Positions 14,812 through 20,792 of a stretch of 20,792 bases of DNA are shown here, in pieces. The DNA lies in the NCBI GenBank assembly GCA_964447605.1, contig CAYUTA010000047.1:1-20792 (forward strand). The letters are read 5' to 3'. The notes under the pieces are model-generated. The model did not search any database. It was not told the origin of the DNA and worked only from the letters and a program-made list of their open reading frames with translations. A program made the position numbers and the translations under genes. The DNA is from CAYUTA01 sp964447605 (GTDB taxonomy: Bacteria > Bacillota > Clostridia > Christensenellales > CAG-138). Within the stretch, counting starts at the first letter, position 1. Every line of letters begins with the position of its first letter.

Positions 14812-15912
14812 ATGGAACAGATTCAGGCAATTCTGGAGGCGGCGACGCTTCCGCCCATCCCCGGGAAAAAGGACTGGCGTATCGGCTGTATCGGCGCGGG
14901 TTTCATCATGGCCGACTGCCATCTGGTGTCATACCATAACGCGGGCTTCAACCCCGTGGCCATTGCCTCGCGGACCGAGGCGCATGCCGCGGAGGTTGCA
15001 AAAAGGCATGGCATCGGCAGGGTCTGCCACGACTGGCGCGAGCTGGTGAAGGACGAGTCGCTGGATATCCTCGACATTGCGTTCCCGCCGGATCAACAGC
15101 CGGAGATCGTCGAGGCGGCTTGCAAAAACGTCGGGCTGAAGGGCATCCTCTGCCAGAAGCCCATTGCGATGGACATGGCCGGAGCCAGGCGGATTGCCCG
15201 ACTCGGCGAGGAAGCGGGCAAGAAGATTGCCGTCAACTCCAATATGCGCTACGATCAGTCCATGCGCGCGCTCAAAAAGCTGATCGACATGGGCGAACTG
15301 GGGGATATCGTGCTTGCCACCATCGAGATGCGCGCTATTCCGCACTGGCAGACGTTCCTTGCCGAGTATGAGAAGCTGGAGATCTTTGGCATGGGCATCC
15401 ATCATGTGGATATTTTCCGCTATCTGTTTGGCGACCCGGACCGCATCACGGCCGTGTGCCGGACGGACCCGCGCACCCGGTTTGCGCACACCGACGGCAT
15501 CACGCAGTATACGCTCCACTATGACAACGGCCCGATGGCCACGAGCCTCGACGACGTCTGGGCCTGGCCCGAGGAGCCGTGCCGGAAGGATATCTATATC
15601 AAATGGCGCGTGGAGGGAACCGAGGGCATGGCGGACGGAACGATCGGCTGGCCGTACTATCCAAAGCCCGTGCCCAGCCGTTTGCGCTTTACATCCAAGC
15701 GGTACCCGGAACAGTGGATCGAGCCCGCCTGGGACACGGTCTGGTTTCCCGATGCGTTTGAGGGCACCATGTCCAGCCTCATGTGCGCCATTGAGGGCGG
15801 CCGTGAGCCGGAGATCTCCGCGCGCGACAACGTGCGCACCATCGCCTGCGTGGAAGCGTGCTACCGCTCCATCGAGCAGGGGCGCACCATAGCGCTTTCG
15901 GCGTTGCTGTAA
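14812..15912 (+). CDS. Gfo/Idh/MocA-family oxidoreductase
   Basis: A 366-residue enzyme. It has a short N-terminal extension, a Rossmann fold from about residue 22 (WRIGCIGAGFIMADCHLVSY) and a catalytic-Lys box CQKPIAM (Lys 116), in which Gln replaces the more common Glu. The C-terminal domain carries GMGIHHVDIFRYLFGDP, with His 197/198 and Asp 200 as candidate active-site residues. WRVEGTEG and GTIGW segments mark a subgroup distinct from the other two paralogues here. AGGAGGG lies six bases before the ATG. The adjacent TIM-barrel gene 48 bases downstream is a likely partner. The substrate is probably a free sugar or glycoside, inferred only from family and context. Confidence 0.9.
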   Translation: MEQIQAILEAATLPPIPGKKDWRIGCIGAGFIMADCHLVSYHNAGFNPVAIASRTEAHAAEVAKRHGIGRVCHDWRELVKDESLDILDIAFPPDQQPEIVEAACKNVGLKGILCQKPIAMDMAGARRIARLGEEAGKKIAVNSNMRYDQSMRALKKLIDMGELGDIVLATIEMRAIPHWQTFLAEYEKLEIFGMGIHHVDIFRYLFGDPDRITAVCRTDPRTRFAHTDGITQYTLHYDNGPMATSLDDVWAWPEEPCRKDIYIKWRVEGTEGMADGTIGWPYYPKPVPSRLRFTSKRYPEQWIEPAWDTVWFPDAFEGTMSSLMCAIEGGREPEISARDNVRTIACVEACYRSIEQGRTIALSALL

Positions 15913-15959
15913 AGGCCGGACCATGCTATATTTAAAGAATTGAGAGGAGCCGAAACCGT

Positions 15960-16862
15960 ATGATCAGCACCGGCATTTTTACCGGGTATTACCCCTACAC
16001 CATCGACGAGACCATCCGGCGCATCCTGGCCTCGGGTTTTAACTGCGTGCAGCTTGACGTTTCGTTCAAGGACCTTGACGCGACAAAGGAGCCGCTGACC
16101 AAAGAAAAGGCGAATATGCTGCGCGACAGATTCCGCGACGCGAACCTGCCGGTGATCGCGGTGTCGGCCTATACCAATTTTGTGCATCCGGACCCGGTCA
16201 GGCGCAGAGAAAATATCGACTACCTGAAAATGATGCTCCGTCATGCCCGGGACTTGGGCTGCCCATACGTTGCCAGCGAGACGGGAACCTATAATGAAGA
16301 AAGCGACTGGGTATGGGACGACCGCAACGGCACCGGGCGCGTGTATGACGAGGCGATTGAAATCATCCGGGACATTGTTGCGTACGCCGCCGATTATGGC
16401 GCGACGTTCATTGTGGAAAACTACGTCAACAACGTCATCGGCTCCGTCGGGCAGGTGCAGCGTATGTTCCGCGACGTAGGTAGCGAGAACCTCGGCCTGA
16501 TCTGCGACCCGACCAACTATTTTGACGACGGCAACATTGATGCGGTGGACGAAACGCTGCGGGATATCTTTGACAAGCTTTCGCCCCATATGAAGATTGC
16601 GCACGCAAAGGACATCAGGCGCGCGGCAGACACGGCGGAAAAACACGCCGATATCGACGCGGACGCGTCGCATTCGTTCCGAGGCTCCGGCGGTGTGGAA
16701 CTGCCGGCGGCGGGGCTCGGCGTTCTCAACTATGACCTGTACGTGGAACTGCTCGCGCAGCGGCACCCCAATATTCCACTGATCATCGAGCACCTTGACG
16801 AGGGGGACATTGACCGCGCCAAGGCGTTTGTCGACGGATCGCTCAGGCGTGCGGGCGTTTAG
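15960..16862 (+). CDS. Sugar phosphate isomerase/epimerase family protein
   Basis: A 300-residue xylose-isomerase-like TIM-barrel protein. Candidate metal ligands are Glu 153 (TFIVENYVN), Asp 183 (LICDPTNYF), His 215 (KIAHAKDIRR) and Glu 275 (LIIEHLDE). The start YYPYTIDETIRRILASGFNCVQ is a typical first helix for the family. GAGAGGAG lies about ten bases before the ATG. It ends the first half of the rightward operon, followed by a 276-base gap. With the preceding Gfo/Idh/MocA enzyme it would form an oxidation plus isomerisation, epimerisation or lyase pair. Confidence 0.87.
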   Translation: MISTGIFTGYYPYTIDETIRRILASGFNCVQLDVSFKDLDATKEPLTKEKANMLRDRFRDANLPVIAVSAYTNFVHPDPVRRRENIDYLKMMLRHARDLGCPYVASETGTYNEESDWVWDDRNGTGRVYDEAIEIIRDIVAYAADYGATFIVENYVNNVIGSVGQVQRMFRDVGSENLGLICDPTNYFDDGNIDAVDETLRDIFDKLSPHMKIAHAKDIRRAADTAEKHADIDADASHSFRGSGGVELPAAGLGVLNYDLYVELLAQRHPNIPLIIEHLDEGDIDRAKAFVDGSLRRAGV

Positions 16863-17138
16863 TAACCACGGAACAAACCGGATGCACGCGCAATCGCGGC
16901 GGAAAGCACCGTCTTTACCCCGTAAACATGCTTGAAATACGCCGGTTGGCGTAGCATTCCCGCGCTTTTTTCGGCAAAACCCCGGCATTTGCCGCCATGA
17001 TATCGCATACCCCGTTGTATTCAGGGATTAGCTTAGGGCGGATACGTCCCCTAAAGCTGTTGCGCGGTCGCGGCAAATTGGGACGCGCAACAAGGCGTCC
17101 AAACGGAAAGGCCTTCATCGCGTGCAGGGAGGGCGTGC
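16863..17138. other. Structured gap inside the rightward operon
   Basis: No supported gene. Several inverted repeats are visible: TACGCC/GGCGTA with loop GGTT (16938-16953), followed after twelve bases by TTTTTT; CGGCAAA/TTTGCCG (16972-16994); TTAGGG/CCCTAA (17033-17054); and GTTGCGCG/CGCGCAAC (17059-17091). I found no convincing promoter. The gap may be a processing or attenuation region, or the scar of a lost gene. Confidence 0.45.
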
Positions 17139-17270
17139 ATGATAGACCGCCCATATCGTTGGCGGCTGGCCGCCCGGGAGCGCGAGGCGCGGGAGGAGAA
17201 CTGCTGCGGTCCCATGGAACAACATCGTTTTTGGATGGCCATAACATATAAACGGAGGAAAACCGCATGA
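17139..17270 (+). CDS. Candidate small protein, translationally coupled to the ROK kinase
   Basis: A 43-residue ORF starting MIDRPYRWRLAARERE and ending in TYKRRKTA, rich in Arg and Glu, with two adjacent Cys (ENCCGP). The ATG at 17139 has AGGGAGGG five bases upstream. Its stop overlaps the kinase start in an ATGA, the usual sign of coupling. No family is recognised. It could be a leader peptide, a small protein or chance; the ribosome binding site and overlap are the only support. Confidence 0.4.
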   Translation: MIDRPYRWRLAAREREAREENCCGPMEQHRFWMAITYKRRKTA

Positions 17271-18211
17271 ATTACCGCATTGGCATCGACATGGGCGGAA
17301 CGGCCATCAAGGCCGGCGTTATCGACGAGCGAAACGAAATCGTCTGCAAGCATTCCGTGCCCACGGGAGAGGGATTTGAGCGCGTGGTGGCGGACATTGC
17401 CGAGGCGGCCAACACCGTGGCGCAGGTGGTCGGGCTGTCGGTCGGGGATTTCCCCTGCGTGGGCGTCGGCACGCCGAGCTGCATCAACCCCAATACCGGC
17501 AGGCTGGTATTTTCCAACAACACCAACTGGCGCGACGTACCGCTGCGCGAGGAGCTTGAAAAGCATCTGCCGGTACCGGTCTATATTGGAAACGACGCAA
17601 ACTGCGCGGTCATCGGCGAGGCGGTCGCGGGCGCTGCCAGGGGGTATCGAAACGTTGTGATGCTCACGCTCGGCACGGGCGTGGGCGGGGGCGTAATGCT
17701 CAATGGCAAGCTGTTTTGCGGCGGGGACGGCATGGGTACGGAGCTGGGGCATACCCCGCTGGTTGCGGGCGGGTATCCCTGCACCTGCGGTATTGCCGGC
17801 TGCTTTGAATCCTATGCGTCGGTCACGGGCCTGATTCGCCAGACGGAGGATGCCATGCACGCGCACCCGGAGTCCGCGCTGCATGCCTGGGTCGCGCAAA
17901 AAGGCAGAGCGTCCGGCCGCACGGCGTTCGATTGCGCCAAGCAGGGGGACGGGGCCGCGCTTGCGGTGGTCGATCAATATATTTCCTATGTGGCCAACGG
18001 CCTGGGCGGGCTAATCAACATCTTCCGCCCGGATATCGTGCTCATTGGCGGCGGACTGTCCGCCGAGGGCGATTACCTGCTCGCCCCGCTCAAAGAGAAG
18101 TTGAAGCGGTATGTGTTTGCCCAGGATATCATCGGCATTCCGCCTGTGATTGCGGCCAGGCTCGGCAACGCCGCCGGCACCATCGGCGCGGCGTATCTCG
18201 ACCGGATGTAG
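17267..18211 (+). CDS. ROK-family sugar kinase
   Basis: A 314-residue kinase of normal ROK length. It has the phosphate-binding start GIDMGGTAIKAGVID (residues 6-20), catalytic Asp 110 in YIGNDANCAVIGEA, the second phosphate loop LTLGTGVGGGVML and the family zinc site (His 162, Cys 172, 174 and 179 in GHTPLVAGGYPCTCGIAGC). It lacks the N-terminal helix-turn-helix of NagC/XylR regulators, so it is a kinase. ROK kinases phosphorylate glucose, allose, fructose, N-acetylmannosamine and others; which one is not evident. ACGGAGG precedes the ATG. In the locus it would phosphorylate a released or rearranged sugar. Confidence 0.93.
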   Translation: MNYRIGIDMGGTAIKAGVIDERNEIVCKHSVPTGEGFERVVADIAEAANTVAQVVGLSVGDFPCVGVGTPSCINPNTGRLVFSNNTNWRDVPLREELEKHLPVPVYIGNDANCAVIGEAVAGAARGYRNVVMLTLGTGVGGGVMLNGKLFCGGDGMGTELGHTPLVAGGYPCTCGIAGCFESYASVTGLIRQTEDAMHAHPESALHAWVAQKGRASGRTAFDCAKQGDGAALAVVDQYISYVANGLGGLINIFRPDIVLIGGGLSAEGDYLLAPLKEKLKRYVFAQDIIGIPPVIAARLGNAAGTIGAAYLDRM

Positions 18212-18220
18212 GCCGCGGGC

Positions 18221-19237
18221 ATGCGGTTTGCGGTGATCGGAACCAATTTTATCTCGCATGAATTTGTCAGGGCGGGGCGTACGCTCGACGGGTTTAAACT
18301 TTCTGCGGTTTATTCGCGCAGGCGTGAAACGGCCGGGGCTTTTGCCGCGCCCTACGGCGGCGCGCGGTGCATGAGCGACCTATCGGAACTGGCGGCATGC
18401 GGGGAGGTTGACGCGGTATACATCGCCTCGCCCAACGCGTTCCATGTGGAGCAGGCGGAGCGGATGCTCCAAAGCGGCAAGCATGTGCTGCTGGAGAAGC
18501 CTGCCGCGCCGGATGCGCGCGCGTTTGCGCGGCTGTGCGCCGTTGCAGGAGAAAATGGAGTGACGCTGCTTGAGGGCATGCGCACGGCGTTCACCCCCGG
18601 CTTTGCCGCGGTGCGCGGCGCGCTGGATCGGTTGGGTACGGTGCGGCGCGTTTCGCTGACCTACTGCCAGTATTCCTCGCGGTATGATCAATTCAAGCGC
18701 GGCGTTGTGGAAAACGCGTTTGACCCTTCGCTGTGCAACGGCGCGCTGATGGATATCGGCGTTTATTGCGTGCATGCGCTCATTGCGCTGTTCGGCAGGC
18801 CCGCGCGCGTGCAGGCCGCGGCCATCCGGCTGCCAAACGGTCTCGACGCGGAGGGCGGCGCGCTGTGTGTTTACGACGGGATGCTGGCCGACCTGTCCTT
18901 TGGCAAGATTGCCGACGGCAGGCGGCAAAGCGAAATCCAGGGGGAGGCGGGCACACTGCTGATCGACGCGCCGATAAACCCCAAGCATGTGGTATTGATC
19001 GGACGCGACGGCACGCGCGAAACCGTATTTCATGACGCAGACCCGGAGTTTTTCGGCATGCGGCATGAAATCGCGGCCTTTATGCGCTTGTCATTGCATA
19101 GGGAGCGTTTCAAAGCGGAGCGCGCATGTTATAATGCATGGACGAGAGAGTCTCTGCGTCTGATGGATGAAATGCGCCGGCAGACGGGCATTGATTTTGT
19201 CCGCCGGGAAGCGGACATGGGGGAGGGGAAGCTATGA
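18221..19237 (+). CDS. Gfo/Idh/MocA-family oxidoreductase
   Basis: A 338-residue enzyme with a Rossmann start at residue 1 (MRFAVIGTNFISHEFVRAG), an EKP box with Lys 93 (VLLEKPAAPD) and MDIGVYCVHALIALFG in the C-terminal domain. The set resembles the dimeric dihydrodiol/1,5-anhydro-fructose-reductase branch. It starts nine bases after the kinase stop, with only a weak ribosome binding site. It probably depends on coupling, and the Rossmann fold leaves no room for a later start. It overlaps the DeoR-type regulator by four bases (ATGA). The third such enzyme in the locus; the paralogues are divergent rather than recent copies. Confidence 0.9.
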   Translation: MRFAVIGTNFISHEFVRAGRTLDGFKLSAVYSRRRETAGAFAAPYGGARCMSDLSELAACGEVDAVYIASPNAFHVEQAERMLQSGKHVLLEKPAAPDARAFARLCAVAGENGVTLLEGMRTAFTPGFAAVRGALDRLGTVRRVSLTYCQYSSRYDQFKRGVVENAFDPSLCNGALMDIGVYCVHALIALFGRPARVQAAAIRLPNGLDAEGGALCVYDGMLADLSFGKIADGRRQSEIQGEAGTLLIDAPINPKHVVLIGRDGTRETVFHDADPEFFGMRHEIAAFMRLSLHRERFKAERACYNAWTRESLRLMDEMRRQTGIDFVRREADMGEGKL

Positions 19238-19995
19238 TCGCATCCGCAAGGAACCTGTATATTTTAAAGAGACTGAATGAATGCGGGATTGTGGATTATA
19301 AAAGTATCGCGTCCGAGCTCGCGGTTTCCGAGGCCACGGTGCGGCGCGATTTTGAAAAGCTTGAACGGCAGGGCAAGCTGCGCCGCGTCCAAGGGGGCGC
19401 CGTGCGCAGAGAGACGTCCGAGGCGGAGTTTGGCGTCGAGCTCTCCATGCGCGCCAAGCACGGGCTGAACAGCGCGGAGAAGAACCTTGTTGCGCGTGCG
19501 GCCGCGCAGGAGGTGCACGACGGCGAATGCGTATTCCTGGACATGGGCACGAGCATTGCGCCGCTGGCGCAGTACCTGCTGCAAAAGCGCATCCGCATCG
19601 TTACCTGCAGCAACCTCATTTTGCAGCGCGTAACGCCGGAATCGCTGGCGGAGGTGTTTGTGGTGGGCGGGCAGTTTCTGCCGGCCGACCATATGTTTGT
19701 GGGTTCCATTGCGGAAAGCATGCTTGAAAACTTTGGGTTCCACCGGGCGTTTATCGGCTGTATGGGGCTGGATATCGAAGCCGACACGGTGTACGTCACC
19801 GACATGGAATGCATGCGGATCAAGCAGATCGCCATGAAAAACGCAGCGCAGAGCAGCCTGCTTGCCGATACCACGAAGCTTAAAAAGGTCGGCCTGTTCC
19901 GTGTGGCGGGCGTGGAGTCGTTTCAGCGCGTATACATCAACGACGCTGGAAACGGCGGGCGGTATCCGGAAAACTTTATCGTCGTCAGGGGTTGA
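19234..19995 (+). CDS. DeoR/GlpR-family transcriptional regulator
   Basis: A 253-residue regulator of standard length. An N-terminal winged helix-turn-helix (residues 5-57) contains the family signature: VDYKSIASELAVSEATVRRD then LERQGKLRRVQGGAV. The C-terminal sensor domain (about 75-235) has the phosphosugar-binding loop FLDMGTSIAPLAQYL and a late LLADTTKLKKVG. DeoR-type proteins usually repress sugar operons and are released by a phosphorylated intermediate. GGGGAGGGG lies just before the ATG, and the gene overlaps the preceding oxidoreductase. As the only intact regulator in the window, it is a candidate to bind the TGCAAA boxes at 13.8 and 20.7 kb, but DeoR sites vary and this is inference. 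Confidence 0.93.
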   Translation: MIASARNLYILKRLNECGIVDYKSIASELAVSEATVRRDFEKLERQGKLRRVQGGAVRRETSEAEFGVELSMRAKHGLNSAEKNLVARAAAQEVHDGECVFLDMGTSIAPLAQYLLQKRIRIVTCSNLILQRVTPESLAEVFVVGGQFLPADHMFVGSIAESMLENFGFHRAFIGCMGLDIEADTVYVTDMECMRIKQIAMKNAAQSSLLADTTKLKKVGLFRVAGVESFQRVYINDAGNGGRYPENFIVVRG

Positions 19996-20067
19996 AGCGG
20001 CGGGTTCCCGGGGAAACAGTGCGGCCGGAACCGCGTTTGGGAGCGTGCAGAATTTGCGGCGAAGTTG

Positions 20068-20093
20068 CCTCCTTCTGCCGCGGCTGAAGGAGG
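20068..20093. repeat. 26-bp palindrome, possible interspersed repeat
   Basis: Arms CCTCCTTC and GAAGGAGG enclose the self-complementary GCCGCGGC, with one mismatched T/T pair, so nearly the whole 26 bases fold back. It sits at the junction between the regulator's downstream region and the truncated Crp/Fnr frame. The GAAGGAGG arm may supply a ribosome binding site for a GTG at 20107. Confidence 0.55.
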
Positions 20094-20106
20094 AATAAAA
20101 AACAAG

Positions 20107-20745
20107 GTGAACGCCCCCCCGCCCCAGCTCTTCTCCGGCAAGCGGGTTTTCAGCGCCTCCACCAGCGCTGTGGACCGGTGTTTTTTCGCCGCTGTTCCCA
20201 AAGCCGCCTTTCTGGAGGCGTTGTCGGCCGATCCTTTGCTTTCCGGGTTCATGCCCCATTATTTTGCCCGGCTGATCGAAGCGGCCGGCGCAATCAATTC
20301 CTACCGCCTGCTTACCACGAAATATGAAACCGTGCTGCTTTATCTGTATGCGCAGAGGCGGGACCGGAAGCTTCCCGCAATGCTGCCGATTACGCGCGGC
20401 GCGCTTGCCAAGCTGCTGGGCGTCAGCTTGCGCACGCTGTTCCGCTGTACGGACCGACTACAGGCCGAGGGCTGCGTTTGCATCCGCCGCGGACGGCTTG
20501 TAATCACAGAAGCGTGCCGCAAAAATCTGCATCTTGCGGCACAGGACATCTACCGCCGCATCGATTCCGGATCACGCCGACGGGACAAAGAAATTATACA
20601 ACCTATCTGTCAATCGTCGGGGAGGCTTTGGCCGGAAATGCGGCTCAATGCGCGTGCCGTTCCCTTTGCGTGGCCGCTGCAGTTTTCTGAACATTGCAAA
20701 AAAATGATTGAAAATGCAAACATTTGTAGTATAATGAATCTGTAA
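20107..20745 (+). pseudogene. Crp/Fnr-family regulator lacking its N-terminal sensor domain
   Basis: The frame encodes only the end of the cyclic-nucleotide-binding-like barrel (LFSGKRVFSASTSAVDRCFFAAVPKAAFLEAL), the dimer helix (MPHYFARLIEAAGAINSYRLL) and the winged helix-turn-helix (LPITRGALAKLLGVSLRTLF and RLQAEGCVCIRRGRLVI). Full members have about 100 more residues upstream; here that part is absent and a palindromic repeat takes its place. The last 55 residues look unrelated and run through the promoter at 20708-20735, so the natural stop may also be lost. The GTG at 20107 has GAAGGAGG thirteen bases upstream; a TTG at 20065 is also in frame. A short DNA-binding-only protein could still be made. 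Probably a remnant. Confidence 0.65.
20708..20735 (+). promoter_or_regulatory. Promoter with embedded operator for the gene at 20774
   Basis: TTGAAA (20708-20713) and a perfect TATAAT (20730-20735) are 16 bases apart. The spacer is almost filled by TGCAAACATTTGTA (20715-20728), which shares the eleven-base core GCAAACATTTG with the palindrome at 13861-13876. Another TTGCAAA half-box lies at 20694. Binding here would block transcription. Confidence 0.7.
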
Positions 20746-20773
20746 CGTTTATGCTGCAAGGAGAAATTGAGCT

Positions 20774-20792
20774 ATGAAAACAAACGATCCCA
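20774..20792 (+). CDS. Start of an unknown gene, cut by the window edge
   Basis: An ATG at 20774 opens MKTNDP and runs off the window. AAGGAG lies ten bases upstream and a strong promoter 38 bases upstream. Its operator links it to the catabolic locus, so a transporter component, a further enzyme or a regulator are possible. The six residues do not decide. Confidence 0.5.

Noticed and set aside
12570..16862. myo-Inositol catabolism operon
   Set aside because: Although Gfo/Idh and IolE/IolI-like folds occur, there is no IolC-type kinase, IolD or IolB; the ROK kinase and DeoC do not fit that pathway.
14929..17977. Long minus-strand frames opposite the rightward operon
   Set aside because: All are antisense to genes with catalytic motifs and ribosome binding sites; none has a plausible family.
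17267..18211. NagC/XylR-type ROK repressor
   Set aside because: The protein begins directly with the kinase phosphate loop and has no N-terminal helix-turn-helix.
19264..20259. 331-codon minus-strand frame over the DeoR-type regulator
   Set aside because: Shadow of the regulator; no start signal and no domain.
1..20792. CRISPR arrays, rRNA genes, transposases or integrases
   Set aside because: No regularly spaced repeats, rRNA-like stretches or recombinase motifs were seen in any frame.

Overview
The window joins two different kinds of DNA at a tRNA gene. Positions 1 to about 7.7 kb are accessory DNA: minus-strand cargo and partition genes typical of the large Tn1549-like integrative conjugative elements (ICEs) of gut Clostridia. 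Positions 8.0 to 20.8 kb are GC-rich chromosomal DNA carrying a carbohydrate or glycoside catabolic locus. Gene families, Shine-Dalgarno (SD) strength, the elongator tRNA-Met and the ICE type suggest a high-GC anaerobic clostridium (Oscillospiraceae or Christensenellaceae-like gut organism). The species cannot be named from the sequence.

Left region, read right to left on the minus strand: a small Cys-rich protein (7706), ParA (7291), ParB (6516), a DUF4314-like protein (5610), a second ParB-domain protein (5312), an unknown basic/coiled-coil protein (4378), and a secreted, membrane-anchored thioester/SpaA-type surface protein (3932). A YefM/RelE-type toxin-antitoxin pair with its own operator-like palindrome and terminator follows, then the stump of a small membrane protein, a lone plus-strand small gene, and a DUF4406 protein. 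Several of these look damaged: the surface protein seems internally deleted and the membrane protein lost its 3' end. No integrase, relaxase or conjugation genes lie in the window, so only one flank of the element is seen.

Boundary: elongator tRNA-Met (7952-8028, minus) has a consensus promoter and a strong terminator. The element end probably lies between about 7.73 and 7.89 kb, downstream of the tRNA 3' end. Between the tRNA and the first catabolic gene are about 490 bp without a gene but with dense dyad symmetry, including the terminator of the catabolic operon.

Right region: two divergent operons leave a shared control region at 13716-13974. Leftward: Gfo/Idh/MocA oxidoreductase, two xylose-isomerase-like TIM-barrel proteins, and a 703-residue old-yellow-enzyme/2,4-dienoyl-CoA-reductase-type flavoprotein. 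Rightward: deoxyribose-phosphate-aldolase family enzyme, a second Gfo/Idh/MocA enzyme, a third TIM-barrel protein, a structured gap, a candidate 43-residue ORF, a ROK sugar kinase, a third Gfo/Idh/MocA enzyme and a DeoR-family regulator. A Crp/Fnr gene lacking its N-terminus and one further gene start (20774) follow. The set of NAD-dependent sugar oxidation, metal-dependent isomerisation or elimination, phosphorylation and aldol cleavage, plus an ene-reductase, fits oxidative breakdown of an unusual sugar, polyol or glycoside. A near-identical palindrome, GCAAACATTTG, occurs in the divergent promoter region and again inside the promoter of the gene at 20774, which suggests one regulon. No transporter is in the window.
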